47,462 nucleotides of DNA from Pseudohongiella sp. (GTDB lineage: Bacteria > Pseudomonadota > Gammaproteobacteria > Pseudomonadales > Pseudohongiellaceae): the NCBI GenBank assembly GCA_030696315.1, contig JAUYSM010000067.1, forward strand, positions 1 through 47,462, written 5' to 3'. A model generated the notes under the pieces. The model did not search any database. It worked only from the letters and a program-made list of their open reading frames with translations, and was not told where the DNA came from. Positions 10,001-18,088 of the stretch are shown one piece after another (position 1 is the first letter of the stretch; each line of letters begins with the position of its first letter). Position numbers and translations under genes: made by a program.

Positions 10001-12383
10001 GAACATCAATGAGTTTTTCTTGCTCGCAGAGCGTAAGTACACCGACCTGTTCCCTGCGGGCAACAACACCACGCTCAGCACAGGCCCGGCCGTGCGCAAA
10101 CTGTATGAACTTAATGGGCTCACACTCACCGTTTTCTACAACAAGGTATTTGTTCGTGGCGGCGAGTTTGGCGCCCTGGATGTGTTTTTTGGCAATCTGG
10201 ACACCTTGCTGCAAAACCTGCGAACTGATGTGGGCGGGGATAACCGTGCAGCCGTCATTCCTGCCGCGTTAGTCGGCACCTATGACATGCTGGTCAGCGG
10301 CGCCAACCCAGTCGCACCTTTCGCCAACAACAGCCAGGCGCGAGTAGTGCTCGGCGCCGATGGATCCTTGTGCATCAACAACGTCATCAGCAACAATCCG
10401 CGCAGCGAATATACCAGCCCTCAGTTGGCACGCTGGACCAACAGCACAGCGCAACTGATTGCTGACATTAACATCATCGATACCAGCGAAGGCCTGGTGG
10501 TGAGTCTGCAAAACACCTCGGGGATCTCTCAAGGAACATTGACGGGTGTACGCATCAGCACGGATACCTATTGCTCAACTCAGTCCCCATCAGCCAGCTC
10601 GCTGCAATCCATCAACGAATTGTTTATGCTGGCTGAACGTCAGTACCCGGACTTGCTGCCTGCAGGCAACAACGCAACGCAAACTGCTGGCCCAGCGGTA
10701 AGCCGCCGATATGCCAGCAACGGGCTGGTACTAACCGTTCTGAACAACCAGGTATTTGCGCGCGGGGCTGAGTTCGGAGCCGTCGATATCGCGGTTGGCA
10801 ACCTGGATGCACAATTGACAGAGTTGCGGGCACTGGTGGGCGGCGACAATAAACCCGCCACCCTGCCGGCTATCTTTACCGGCACATACGACATGGTGGT
10901 GAGTGGCGCCAATCCTCTGGCTCCTTTTGCGACCAATAGCAGGGTGCGCGTTGTGATTGGAGCAAACGGTGACCTGTGCCTGAACAGCCTGATCAGCAGT
11001 AACCCGCGCAGCGATTACAGCACCCCGCACATTGCAAACTGGACATTTACCACCGCCAACCTGTTTGCTGATTTTGACACGTCCGACATCGTTAACGGCG
11101 TTAATATCAGCTTGCGTAATGCCGCAGGCAGTAGCCTCGGCAACCTGACAGGCGAGCGTGTCAGTGCCGAGACGTTCTGCTCCTCAACGGCGCTGAGCGC
11201 CACGCAACTACAGACCATTAATGAATTGTTTATGCTGGCTGAACGCCAATACCCCGCGCAGCTGGCGGCTGGAACCGGCAGCTCGCAAACTACCGGGCCA
11301 GCGGTGCGTCGCAGTTATGCGCAGAGCGGGCTGGTGTTAACGGTGCTGAACGGTGCAGTACTGGCACGCGGCGGCGAATTTGGTTTGGCTGACGTTGAAG
11401 TTGGCCCTGTGGACGGCATACTTGCTGAATTGCGCACATTAGTTGGCGGTGCCGATCGCGCGGCAGCGATTCCGAGTACGCTGGTCGGCACTTACGACCT
11501 GCTGGTCAGCGGCGCCAACCCATTTGCACCGTTTGCAAACAATAGCCGCATGCGCGTGGTGATCGGCGCTAATGGTGAGTTATGCCTGAACAATACCGCC
11601 AGCAACAACCCACGAAGTGACTACACCAGTCCCGATATCGCAACCTGGACAAATACCACGGCCGGGCAGATCGCCCGCGTCAACATGGCCGATCTCAGCA
11701 ACGGTCTGGTTGTGCAATTGAGCAATACCGCTGGCAACAGCTTGGGAACGTTGACAGGTACGCGTGTGAACGCCAGTACCTATTGCGCTACTGCACCGTT
11801 GACTGCGAGCACTGTGCAATCCATCAACAACCTGTTTGAACTGGCGGAACGCCGCAGCCCGGACTTGTTCCCAACACAGGCAAGCAACACTACCTTGACC
11901 GCCGGCGGTGCGGTCTGGAAAACCTACCCAGGCACAGATGCAAGCAGCACAATCGTGCTGAGCGTGGTGAATGATCAGGTGTTTGCGCGCGGCGGCCCCT
12001 TCGGCACCATTGATTTTTCTTTAGGCACCTTACCAGCGGTGACCAGCCAATGGCTGGCCGAAGTAGGCCCGCCACCAGCACAGATTGCGCAATACAACAT
12101 CAGTATTGTTGGCACCACAAAAGTGACACTTTCGACACTAGGGGTCGTCAATGGCCAACTGAACTTCACCCGTCAAGCCACCTACTCGGTGACTGAACTG
12201 GTAGACAGCAACCTAAGTGCCATTGCCCGCTCGTTGTTGTCAGGTGAGATTACGGACCCAGACACGACCGAAATTTCGGATATCACCCGTAACAATGGTG
12301 TGTTGAGCTTCAGGGCGGTCTTAATCAAGACCACGCTCGTAAATAAGCGGGAAATAGCGACCACGATCACACTAAGTCCCTGA
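7029..12383 (+). CDS. Giant exported protein with eight ~204-residue repeats, family not recognised
   Basis: This is a 1784-residue protein with a Sec signal peptide (RR, then a hydrophobic run MLLAMIAAGGLLPFG, cleavage near residue 41 after VHS). The rest is eight tandem repeats of about 204 residues and a distinct C-terminal tail of about 95 residues. Each repeat has two parts. Part A runs from GTYDMLVSGA through VRVVIGANG-LC-NN to RVS--T-C and carries two conserved Cys, probably a disulphide. Part B runs from NELF-LAER-YPDLLP to QVFARGGEFG and G-L. Part B resembles an unnamed module I recall from other secreted proteobacterial proteins (AE-YP--FP, a Tyr strand, then V--G-VYV-G). There is no anchor or transmembrane segment apart from the signal. 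A start at 7029 is supported by GGAA 7 nt upstream. It precedes mshM by 142 bp on the same strand, which suggests a surface or pilus-related role. No function can be assigned. Confidence 0.85.
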   Translation: MDNKTTRSTHGLTLRSGLPRRMLLAMIAAGGLLPFGQVHSQSTTDLLSGIQGTYSLTFIDANDVATDNRGLATNDKVTFIVASNGRLCTPDLNLTNGVASSVSTAVLWTNAFADLQINLRVVDSNNDQVFEFQEIDYRSASGAPIGRFSLAVPQDFSTGTGTCGASSDPTTQQIEDFFDDAESNLGTQFPSGPFTFTQSSAGSSFRYYDSTGITLAVTAGQVYAKGGGYGTEFVNVGSFANLSNPANINNLVRPATVPSFFTGTYLTSMSDTQPFSPIPDGTELRYVIGSSGQLCLSNGKTISNPLFINNNTDFVVWFDTVQGRNYRQRITVENVDEELDPTIGLLQVFSQSGIRYGEFSGERVSLDAFCDDLDPLHPDTLRAPRIEHLFSLKEQLFPENYPASPIVQTQRTAEYTFRYYPETNRFIAVRSGIVYEGFGNVSFDGASTGELEQVISATTAATSPFTPASFLVGTYDMVVSGASPLSNAPNGTRIRMVIATDGTLCVDNVSLTSPTVPRSALSDVSWTNMQIGLNAFMVAPSALGPLTVHLTSSIGDSFGTLDGSRVSTRAVCPGTAPTAAQITAADEFFILAERKFPDLLPVAGNKINRTAGSAITRLYSDTDVTVSIVAGEVFARGGSFGANDVLLGNLTSLLPELRADVGQATKPAVIPSALVGTYDMLVSGATPISPFASSTRVRLVIGANGDLCVNNFVSSNPRSEYTATHIASWTHASTDMTATIDFTDTSSGLNVALRNSVGTSLGALSGTRVSSNTFCSTTPISGSALQSIDEFFLLAERRYPDVLPGGTFTQLISGPALTRRYETNSVVMTIVNEQVFVRGGNFASTDTLFGNLFTLLSELRATVGGDTRAAVIPSNLHGSYEMLVTGASPLAPFANNSRVRVVFRPNGELCINNQISGNPRSAYTSPQLARWTYTSANFVADLDTNALVDTNGDISLRLANSAGTSFGTLTGARISAETDCSTTPITAADVLNINEFFLLAERKYTDLFPAGNNTTLSTGPAVRKLYELNGLTLTVFYNKVFVRGGEFGALDVFFGNLDTLLQNLRTDVGGDNRAAVIPAALVGTYDMLVSGANPVAPFANNSQARVVLGADGSLCINNVISNNPRSEYTSPQLARWTNSTAQLIADINIIDTSEGLVVSLQNTSGISQGTLTGVRISTDTYCSTQSPSASSLQSINELFMLAERQYPDLLPAGNNATQTAGPAVSRRYASNGLVLTVLNNQVFARGAEFGAVDIAVGNLDAQLTELRALVGGDNKPATLPAIFTGTYDMVVSGANPLAPFATNSRVRVVIGANGDLCLNSLISSNPRSDYSTPHIANWTFTTANLFADFDTSDIVNGVNISLRNAAGSSLGNLTGERVSAETFCSSTALSATQLQTINELFMLAERQYPAQLAAGTGSSQTTGPAVRRSYAQSGLVLTVLNGAVLARGGEFGLADVEVGPVDGILAELRTLVGGADRAAAIPSTLVGTYDLLVSGANPFAPFANNSRMRVVIGANGELCLNNTASNNPRSDYTSPDIATWTNTTAGQIARVNMADLSNGLVVQLSNTAGNSLGTLTGTRVNASTYCATAPLTASTVQSINNLFELAERRSPDLFPTQASNTTLTAGGAVWKTYPGTDASSTIVLSVVNDQVFARGGPFGTIDFSLGTLPAVTSQWLAEVGPPPAQIAQYNISIVGTTKVTLSTLGVVNGQLNFTRQATYSVTELVDSNLSAIARSLLSGEITDPDTTEISDITRNNGVLSFRAVLIKTTLVNKREIATTITLSP
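7176..12065 (+). repeat. Eight tandem ~610-bp coding repeats
   Basis: The repeat landmark GTY/GSY begins near 7176, 7818, 8443, 9055, 9661, 10276, 10879 and 11488, giving spacings of 642, 625, 612, 606, 615, 603 and 609 bp. Repeats 4-8 are much closer to each other than to repeats 1 and 2. This suggests expansion from the C-terminal side, with the first two being the oldest copies. Confidence 0.85.
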
Positions 12384-12442
12384 TTTACACTTCTTTACAG
12401 TATTTATTCCCCATTTATGCCCAAATAGGCACCTATTTTTGC

Positions 12443-12472
12443 TTGCCGGTTTACCAACAACCGGCTTATAGT
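12443..12472 (+). promoter_or_regulatory. Candidate sigma-70 promoter of the pilus operon
   Basis: TTGCCG (12443-12448), an 18-bp spacer and TATAGT (12467-12472) lie 54 bp before the mshM start, in the 142-bp gap after the repeat-protein gene. A 7-bp stem (12445-12451 with 12459-12465) overlaps the spacer and could instead be a weak terminator or operator. Confidence 0.4.
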
Positions 12473-12525
12473 AACGTGCGACTTAAAGTATAAGCACTAA
12501 GTCACTATTTTAAAGGAGTTTTTTG

Positions 12526-14280
12526 GTGTACTTGGAATACTACTCTCTTGAACGCCCACCGTTCAGGATCACCCCTGACCCTTCGCTGTTTTTTACAGGC
12601 GGCGCAAACGGTCGCGGCGTGGTCCTTGAAGCGTTGTTGTATGCGATTCAAACTGGGGAAGGTATTCTCAAAGTGGTGGGTGAAGTCGGCAGCGGCAAGA
12701 CCATGTTGTGCCGCATGCTGGAGCAGCGACTGCCTGATTCTGTGGAAGTTGTCTATCTCGCAAACCCTAAACTGACACCACATGACATTCTGTATGCCGT
12801 GGCGTTTGAACTAAAAATTGATGTCACTCAGGACACGCCAAGACTGGTGCTGATGCAAAAGCTGCAATCACACCTGCTGGAGCAGCACGCGGCCAACCGC
12901 TCCGTGCTGGTCATCATCGAAGAAGCGCAAAGTATGCCGCTGGAGACACTGGAAGAGATCCGGTTATTCAGTAACCTGGAGACCCATCAGCATAAGCTGA
13001 TGCAGATTATTTTGTTCGGACAGCCCGAACTGGATAAAAATCTGCAGGAAAAAAACATACGTCAGCTAAAAGAACGTATCACCCATAGTTTTTACCTCAA
13101 TCCGCTGACGCCTGACGAGGTCAGTGATTATTTGCGCCATCGCCTGCAAGCTGCGGGCTGCCCTGCTCCTCAAATTTTCAGTAAAGCCGCTGAAAACCTG
13201 ATTGCAAAGGCATCAGGCGGCCTGACTCGGCGCATTAATATTCTGGCCGACAAAGCTATGCTGGCAGCATATTCCGAGTCAGCCACCGCGACGCGGCCCC
13301 GTTCCCTTGGTAACCAATTGGAGCCAACAGTCCACGTACAGCACGTGAAAGCCGCAATTCAGGACAGCGACTACACACCGACCAGACGATTTTCTCCGTG
13401 GATGCTGGGTTTTGCAGCCATGCTGGTGATTATCGGAATATTGGTATGGCAACTGATCGTGGCGCGCAGCGCGCAAAGCAGCCCGCTTTCAGCGATTGCA
13501 CCCTCCAGTCCTGTTACTGCAACTGCTAACCAGGCATTGCTGGACACAACGCCTACCGCTCCGATTATTAGCAGTACTCAACCAGAACCTGAAGCTGAGC
13601 CTGCACCCGAGCCAGAACCGGTCCTTGAATCAGTATCTGAACCAGCGTCCGAACCGGTATCTGAACTAGCGTCTGAACCAGTACTCGTTGCTGCACCGGC
13701 AGCTGCTCCAGCCGAGCCTGCGCCAGCGCCAACGCCAACGCCAGCGCCAGTCGTGGCTACCGAAACTGCAATTATCACACCCGCACCGATGGTAGCTGCT
13801 GCCGAGTTGCCTCCCTCAGAACCAGTTTTGAACGAAGTCGACGTTGTTGAGGAAGAGGAGCCCGACCCCGTCCCAGCAATCCGAACACCTGATCCTGTCG
13901 TAGTCAATGCAAGCGGCGCTGAGCCCTTCGATGCAGGCGTAGTCCCCAATATCGTGATGTCGCGAATCAATTCATATTTGCGACTCCGGGAAGCAGATGA
14001 TGCAGGGGTATATACCGTGCAGGTATTGTCTATCAATACCGACGAGACGCCCTATGTCGAAAGAACTTTGGCCCTACTGGATAGGTCTGGACTGCTTGAA
14101 AACACTTATGTGTGTTTGACACAGGGTCTGGAACGCCCACTTTGGCGCATCGTTTTTGGCGCCTATCCCAGCGTCGATGACGCAAGAGCCGATATTAACC
14201 GTCTACCGTTAGCACTTCAGTCAAACCAGCCATTCATTCAGAATGTGGCGCGACTTCAGTGTTTGACTGTGAGGAGCTGA
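12526..14280 (+). CDS. mshM: MshM: ExeA/GspA-type AAA ATPase with SPOR domain
   Basis: The first 270 residues are an ExeA/MshM AAA ATPase: the typical opening YYSLERPPFRITPDPSLFF, Walker A GEVGSGKT (residues 54-61) and the Walker B region VLVIIEEAQ. One membrane helix follows at about 291-312. Then come a long Pro/Glu/Ala-rich spacer (about 350-450) and a C-terminal SPOR-like domain (about 490-582). This fits an inner-membrane ATPase that reaches through the periplasm to peptidoglycan and helps place the MshL secretin. The start is GTG at 12526, with AAGGAG 7 nt upstream; TTG at 12523 would be too close. It is the first gene of the pilus operon, and mshL follows after 3 bp. Confidence 0.88.
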   Translation: MYLEYYSLERPPFRITPDPSLFFTGGANGRGVVLEALLYAIQTGEGILKVVGEVGSGKTMLCRMLEQRLPDSVEVVYLANPKLTPHDILYAVAFELKIDVTQDTPRLVLMQKLQSHLLEQHAANRSVLVIIEEAQSMPLETLEEIRLFSNLETHQHKLMQIILFGQPELDKNLQEKNIRQLKERITHSFYLNPLTPDEVSDYLRHRLQAAGCPAPQIFSKAAENLIAKASGGLTRRINILADKAMLAAYSESATATRPRSLGNQLEPTVHVQHVKAAIQDSDYTPTRRFSPWMLGFAAMLVIIGILVWQLIVARSAQSSPLSAIAPSSPVTATANQALLDTTPTAPIISSTQPEPEAEPAPEPEPVLESVSEPASEPVSELASEPVLVAAPAAAPAEPAPAPTPTPAPVVATETAIITPAPMVAAAELPPSEPVLNEVDVVEEEEPDPVPAIRTPDPVVVNASGAEPFDAGVVPNIVMSRINSYLRLREADDAGVYTVQVLSINTDETPYVERTLALLDRSGLLENTYVCLTQGLERPLWRIVFGAYPSVDDARADINRLPLALQSNQPFIQNVARLQCLTVRS

Positions 14281-14283
14281 CCT

Positions 14284-15981
14284 ATGATCGGTTTACCTTC
14301 AGGCATCCGCCTAAAACTAATTGCTGCATTTGTTCTACTGCCATTAGCGTCATGCAGTACCTCGTTGCCCGACCGTAGCGATGACAACCGACATATACAG
14401 GCACCACAGGTCATCGCTACCGATGATATTCCAGATATCGTGCGGCCCATGCCTTTGCTGCCACAACCGCAAGCACAGGCTGCACCTGAGTTGTTCACCG
14501 TTGTTGTTCAGGACGTGCCTGTGCGGCAGTTATTGTTTGCCATGGCGCGCGATGCAGGCATCAATATCGATGTGCACCCCAACGTGTCAGGCGAAGTCAG
14601 CATTAATGCTGTTGATCAGACTCTGCCACAGATCATTGAGCGCATCGGCCGTCAGGTTGATTTCAGATGGCGAATTGAGTCGGATAACACGTTGATTGTT
14701 GAGCCTGACACACCGTTTCAGCGCACCTATCGGGTTGATTATGTCAATGTGACGCGTGATGCTGCAACCGGCCTGAACGTGTCGAATTCAATTGGTACAG
14801 TAGCGGGAGCAGCAGGCGGTGGTGGAGCTGGCAGTGCCAATAACTCGACGGCAACACTGTCTCAGAGTTCAAGTAACAACTTTTGGGTGACCTTAGTTGA
14901 CAACATCCGCGGACTACTCGGGGAGACGTCTGGTGGCGGCGCAGCTGCAGGTGGCGCAGGCGGTGCAACTGGAGGCGCAGGCGGAACAACCGCGTCCGCT
15001 GTGGTAGCCAATGCCGAGTCAGGCCTGATTATTGTCAATGCTACCAGCAGGCAACATGATGATATAGCGGCATTTATTGACAATGTAAGGAGCAGATCAC
15101 TTGCACAGGTCATGATCGAAGCTACTGTTGTTGAGGTGTCTTTGAGCGACAATTACCAGTCGGGCGTGGATTGGGCCACCATCAGCCGCAACAGCGGTCA
15201 AATTGACTTTCTTCAAAGTGTCACCGGCATCAATCTGACAGACGAGCCCGCATCTGTCATGACCATAGATCGCACCAGTGGGCCTGATGCGATTGCCGCC
15301 ACTATTCGGATGCTGTCAGAGTTTGGTGATCTACGCGTGCTGTCCAGCCCAAAAATCATGGCGTTGAATAATCAGGCCGCCATGCTTCGTGTCGTTGATA
15401 ACCGGGTATATTTTACGATTGAAGTTGAGCCCGGTATTGCAGCGACCGCTAACTCTGCAGCAACTCCTGCGACATACACATCTGAGGTGCATACAGTTCC
15501 GGTTGGATTTGTTATGAGTGTTACGCCACAGATCAGCGACAGCGATCAAGTGACGCTCAATGTGCGCCCAACCATCTCCCGTATTGTGCGGTTTGTGAAC
15601 GACCCAAACCCTGTATTAGCCGAAACTGGCGTAATCAATGCCATCCCGGAAATCCAGATTCGGGAAATCGAATCAATTTTGAAAGTGTACAGCGGACAGG
15701 TTGCAGTACTTGGCGGTCTGATGCAGGACACCTTGGATAACAACACGTCCGGCCTACCCATCGCTTCTCGTTTGCCGGGCATCAGAAATCTGTTCAGTTA
15801 CCGCAACGATACCGCCACAAAAACAGAGTTGATTGTTTTTATTCGCCCAGTGGTGGTAAGACAACCGTCGATCGATGGAGATCTGCAGCAGTTTCGTGAA
15901 TTCCTGCCGGTCGGTGGCACCGGCGTGAGTGATTTTTTCAGCAATCAGCCTGTTCAGCAAACAGCCAGGCGTCCAAGATAA
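14284..15981 (+). CDS. mshL: MshL: outer-membrane secretin lipoprotein of the MSHA-like pilus
   Basis: This 565-residue protein forms the outer-membrane pore for the pilus. A lipoprotein signal ends in the lipobox LASC with Cys24. An STN/secretin N0-like domain follows (about 75-145, FTVVVQDVPVRQLLFAMARD). Next come an N1-type domain, a Gly/Ala-rich loop (about 215-240) and the C-terminal secretin domain with VLSSPKIMALNNQAAMLRV and VAVLGGLMQD. The RBS GAGGAG lies inside the end of mshM, 8 nt before ATG 14284, so the two genes are translationally close. Length and domain order match MshL/PilQ-type secretins; the neighbours favour MshL. Confidence 0.93.
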   Translation: MIGLPSGIRLKLIAAFVLLPLASCSTSLPDRSDDNRHIQAPQVIATDDIPDIVRPMPLLPQPQAQAAPELFTVVVQDVPVRQLLFAMARDAGINIDVHPNVSGEVSINAVDQTLPQIIERIGRQVDFRWRIESDNTLIVEPDTPFQRTYRVDYVNVTRDAATGLNVSNSIGTVAGAAGGGGAGSANNSTATLSQSSSNNFWVTLVDNIRGLLGETSGGGAAAGGAGGATGGAGGTTASAVVANAESGLIIVNATSRQHDDIAAFIDNVRSRSLAQVMIEATVVEVSLSDNYQSGVDWATISRNSGQIDFLQSVTGINLTDEPASVMTIDRTSGPDAIAATIRMLSEFGDLRVLSSPKIMALNNQAAMLRVVDNRVYFTIEVEPGIAATANSAATPATYTSEVHTVPVGFVMSVTPQISDSDQVTLNVRPTISRIVRFVNDPNPVLAETGVINAIPEIQIREIESILKVYSGQVAVLGGLMQDTLDNNTSGLPIASRLPGIRNLFSYRNDTATKTELIVFIRPVVVRQPSIDGDLQQFREFLPVGGTGVSDFFSNQPVQQTARRPR

Positions 15982-16000
15982 ATAACGCAGGGCAGCACCG

Positions 16001-18088
16001 ATGAGTTTATTGATGGAGGCATTGCGCAAGGCCGAAGAGGCCAAACGCCGTGCTGCACAAGGATCAGAGCCAGCAAAACCTGAGCCGCAGCCTCGCGCTG
16101 AGGAAGAGGCAACTCCAGCTACGCCTGTCGAAAGTACTCCTCCATCACAACCAACACCAACGGAAATTACATCATCTGATGATGTAATGAATTATTTGTT
16201 GGCAGAAGAGCCCTCAGCCGCAGCCCTTCTCGGAACCTCAGCACCTACCGACGATATATTCGAACCAACAGATACAGCAGCTGAATTAAAAGGCCCTTCA
16301 AACGGCAGTGCACTCGATATTCCTTTGGGTTTTTCGCTTGATTTTGCAGAGCCTGCTACTGAAAAAGCAGAAATTGAGGCGCTGCCGCCTGATGAGCCTT
16401 TGCAAGAAGAGACTCCCCCCACAACCGACACGCTTGCCGTTTTGGTCCCGGAGCTCCCATCAGCTCAAGCATCAAGCTCATCGACGTCAGCATTAACACT
16501 TACTGAAGTACCATCGGCATTGCCCTTCGGTGATGACATTTTTGCATCCCTGAAATTGGCAGACGCGCCACCTTTGGCGCCAGAACCTGCGGTGACTGAT
16601 TTTTTGCTGGAAATGGCAGTACATGCTACTGCTCCACAAAAGAGTACAGCATCTTCCGCCACACCTGAATCTGAGCATCATAAACCTGATTCAGCGCATG
16701 AACAAAAACCAGCGCTCGCTCTCGAGTTGACACAATCGCCCGTGCCAAGCATAGAAAAGGTAACTGAGGTCGCGCCAACGCCAATTAAAGCAAGTCCCTT
16801 ATCGGCCAAAGAAACTGTCAAAACAGAAAAATTTAAAAATGCCGTCGCTGCAAAAAAATCTGTTCGCGCACTGTTTGCATCAAAAACCAAGACAGCGCAA
16901 GCTCCACAAAAGCGGCTTTTTCTCCTCGGATCTATCGCGGCAGGTGTCGTCGTGATTGTCATAGGTAGCTGGCTGGCTCTCTCTCTGATGACTGGGTCAG
17001 GCAATCAGTATGTCATTCCACCAATGACAGAAAACATACCTGTCCCTGATACTGGCGCGCCCCCTGTTACAGAACTTGCAGCGGAGCCACCTTTGCTTAC
17101 TCCGGACATTTCGCTTGCGACATCGTCGGTCGAGCCACCCGTTTCTTCCGAGACAGCGCTAGACCTGACGGCCGTGGAGACATCTGCTGTTGCAGCAACA
17201 GCAGATGGCAACGCGTCTGTATTGCCAACGCCAACGGTCGCGGCAACTGAAACCGTTGCTGACACTGCCGTTGAGGTTACTGAGCCCGCTATTGTCGCGC
17301 CTGTAGCTGTTGCACCTGCAACAACTGAAAACGTTCCCGCGCCTGCACTTGCCATCGCAGTAGCAGCAACGCCCGTTATCGACCCGGAAACAGGTTTGAT
17401 TGAACTGCCTTTGGATGCGGGGCAAAGTGCATCAGGTTCGGTAACTGGTGGTGCGCAGGCACCTATTCGTATCAGTCGCAGTGAACCTATGCGCAACCCT
17501 GACATGCAAATGCTCAGCGCATGGTCCGCTTATCAACAGGGCGATTACGCTGCAGCCCGAATCATGTATCAACAATCTCTGTCACGAGACCCGGACAATC
17601 GCGATGCCCTGCTGGGTGTTGCCGCGAGCGCCATGCAACAAGGTGATCAGGTAACCGCCCGACAGACCTACAATCGCCTGCTGAATCTGAATCCTCGCGA
17701 TCCTTTGGCGCGTGCAGGGTTGCTGGAGACCACAACAGCTTCAGACCCAATTCAAAGGGAAACCGAGCTTAAAGCCCTAAAGACTGATCACCCTGAAATT
17801 GCTGCAGTGAGCTATTCATTAGGCAACTTGTATGCAAGTCAACAGCGTTGGCATGATGCGCAACAAGCTTATTACGATGCCCTTTTAACGGCACGCACGC
17901 AAGCCGAAGGTCCCGTAAGCCCAGACTACGCATTTAATCTGGCCATCAGTCTTGAGCGCATAAACCAGCCCGAAGCAGCCCTTAATTTTTATCGTGAAGC
18001 GCTGGCGCTGACCGAGCAGCATGTCCCCGGGTTTGATATGAATGTGCTTGACCAGCGCTTGCGCGCGCTGGAGCGGAGTCGTCGATGA
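16001..18088 (+). CDS. mshN: MshN: membrane-anchored TPR protein of the MSHA-like pilus
   Basis: The N-terminus MSLLMEALRKAEEAKRRA is the hallmark of MshN-like proteins. Residues 20-290 are a low-complexity acidic, Pro/Ala-rich cytoplasmic region. One transmembrane helix lies at about 305-331 (LFLLGSIAAGVVVIVIGSWL). A second low-complexity periplasmic stretch follows, then TPR repeats at about 500-690 (WSAYQQGDYAAARIMYQQSL and similar). At 695 residues it is long for the family because of the two disordered regions. It probably scaffolds assembly between the inner-membrane complex and the secretin. It overlaps mshE by 4 bp (ATGA at 18085). Confidence 0.87.
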   Translation: MSLLMEALRKAEEAKRRAAQGSEPAKPEPQPRAEEEATPATPVESTPPSQPTPTEITSSDDVMNYLLAEEPSAAALLGTSAPTDDIFEPTDTAAELKGPSNGSALDIPLGFSLDFAEPATEKAEIEALPPDEPLQEETPPTTDTLAVLVPELPSAQASSSSTSALTLTEVPSALPFGDDIFASLKLADAPPLAPEPAVTDFLLEMAVHATAPQKSTASSATPESEHHKPDSAHEQKPALALELTQSPVPSIEKVTEVAPTPIKASPLSAKETVKTEKFKNAVAAKKSVRALFASKTKTAQAPQKRLFLLGSIAAGVVVIVIGSWLALSLMTGSGNQYVIPPMTENIPVPDTGAPPVTELAAEPPLLTPDISLATSSVEPPVSSETALDLTAVETSAVAATADGNASVLPTPTVAATETVADTAVEVTEPAIVAPVAVAPATTENVPAPALAIAVAATPVIDPETGLIELPLDAGQSASGSVTGGAQAPIRISRSEPMRNPDMQMLSAWSAYQQGDYAAARIMYQQSLSRDPDNRDALLGVAASAMQQGDQVTARQTYNRLLNLNPRDPLARAGLLETTTASDPIQRETELKALKTDHPEIAAVSYSLGNLYASQQRWHDAQQAYYDALLTARTQAEGPVSPDYAFNLAISLERINQPEAALNFYREALALTEQHVPGFDMNVLDQRLRALERSRR

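Noticed and set aside
9654-10214. Minus-strand 186-codon frame inside the repeat protein
   Set aside because: Opposite the coherent 1784-codon gene with a signal peptide and repeats; no recognisable domain, and similar frames recur with the repeats.
12427-12442. Sigma-54-like site (AGGCACCTATTTTTGC) before mshM
   Set aside because: GG to GC spacing is one base too long for a -24/-12 promoter; the sigma-70 pair at 12443-12472 fits better.
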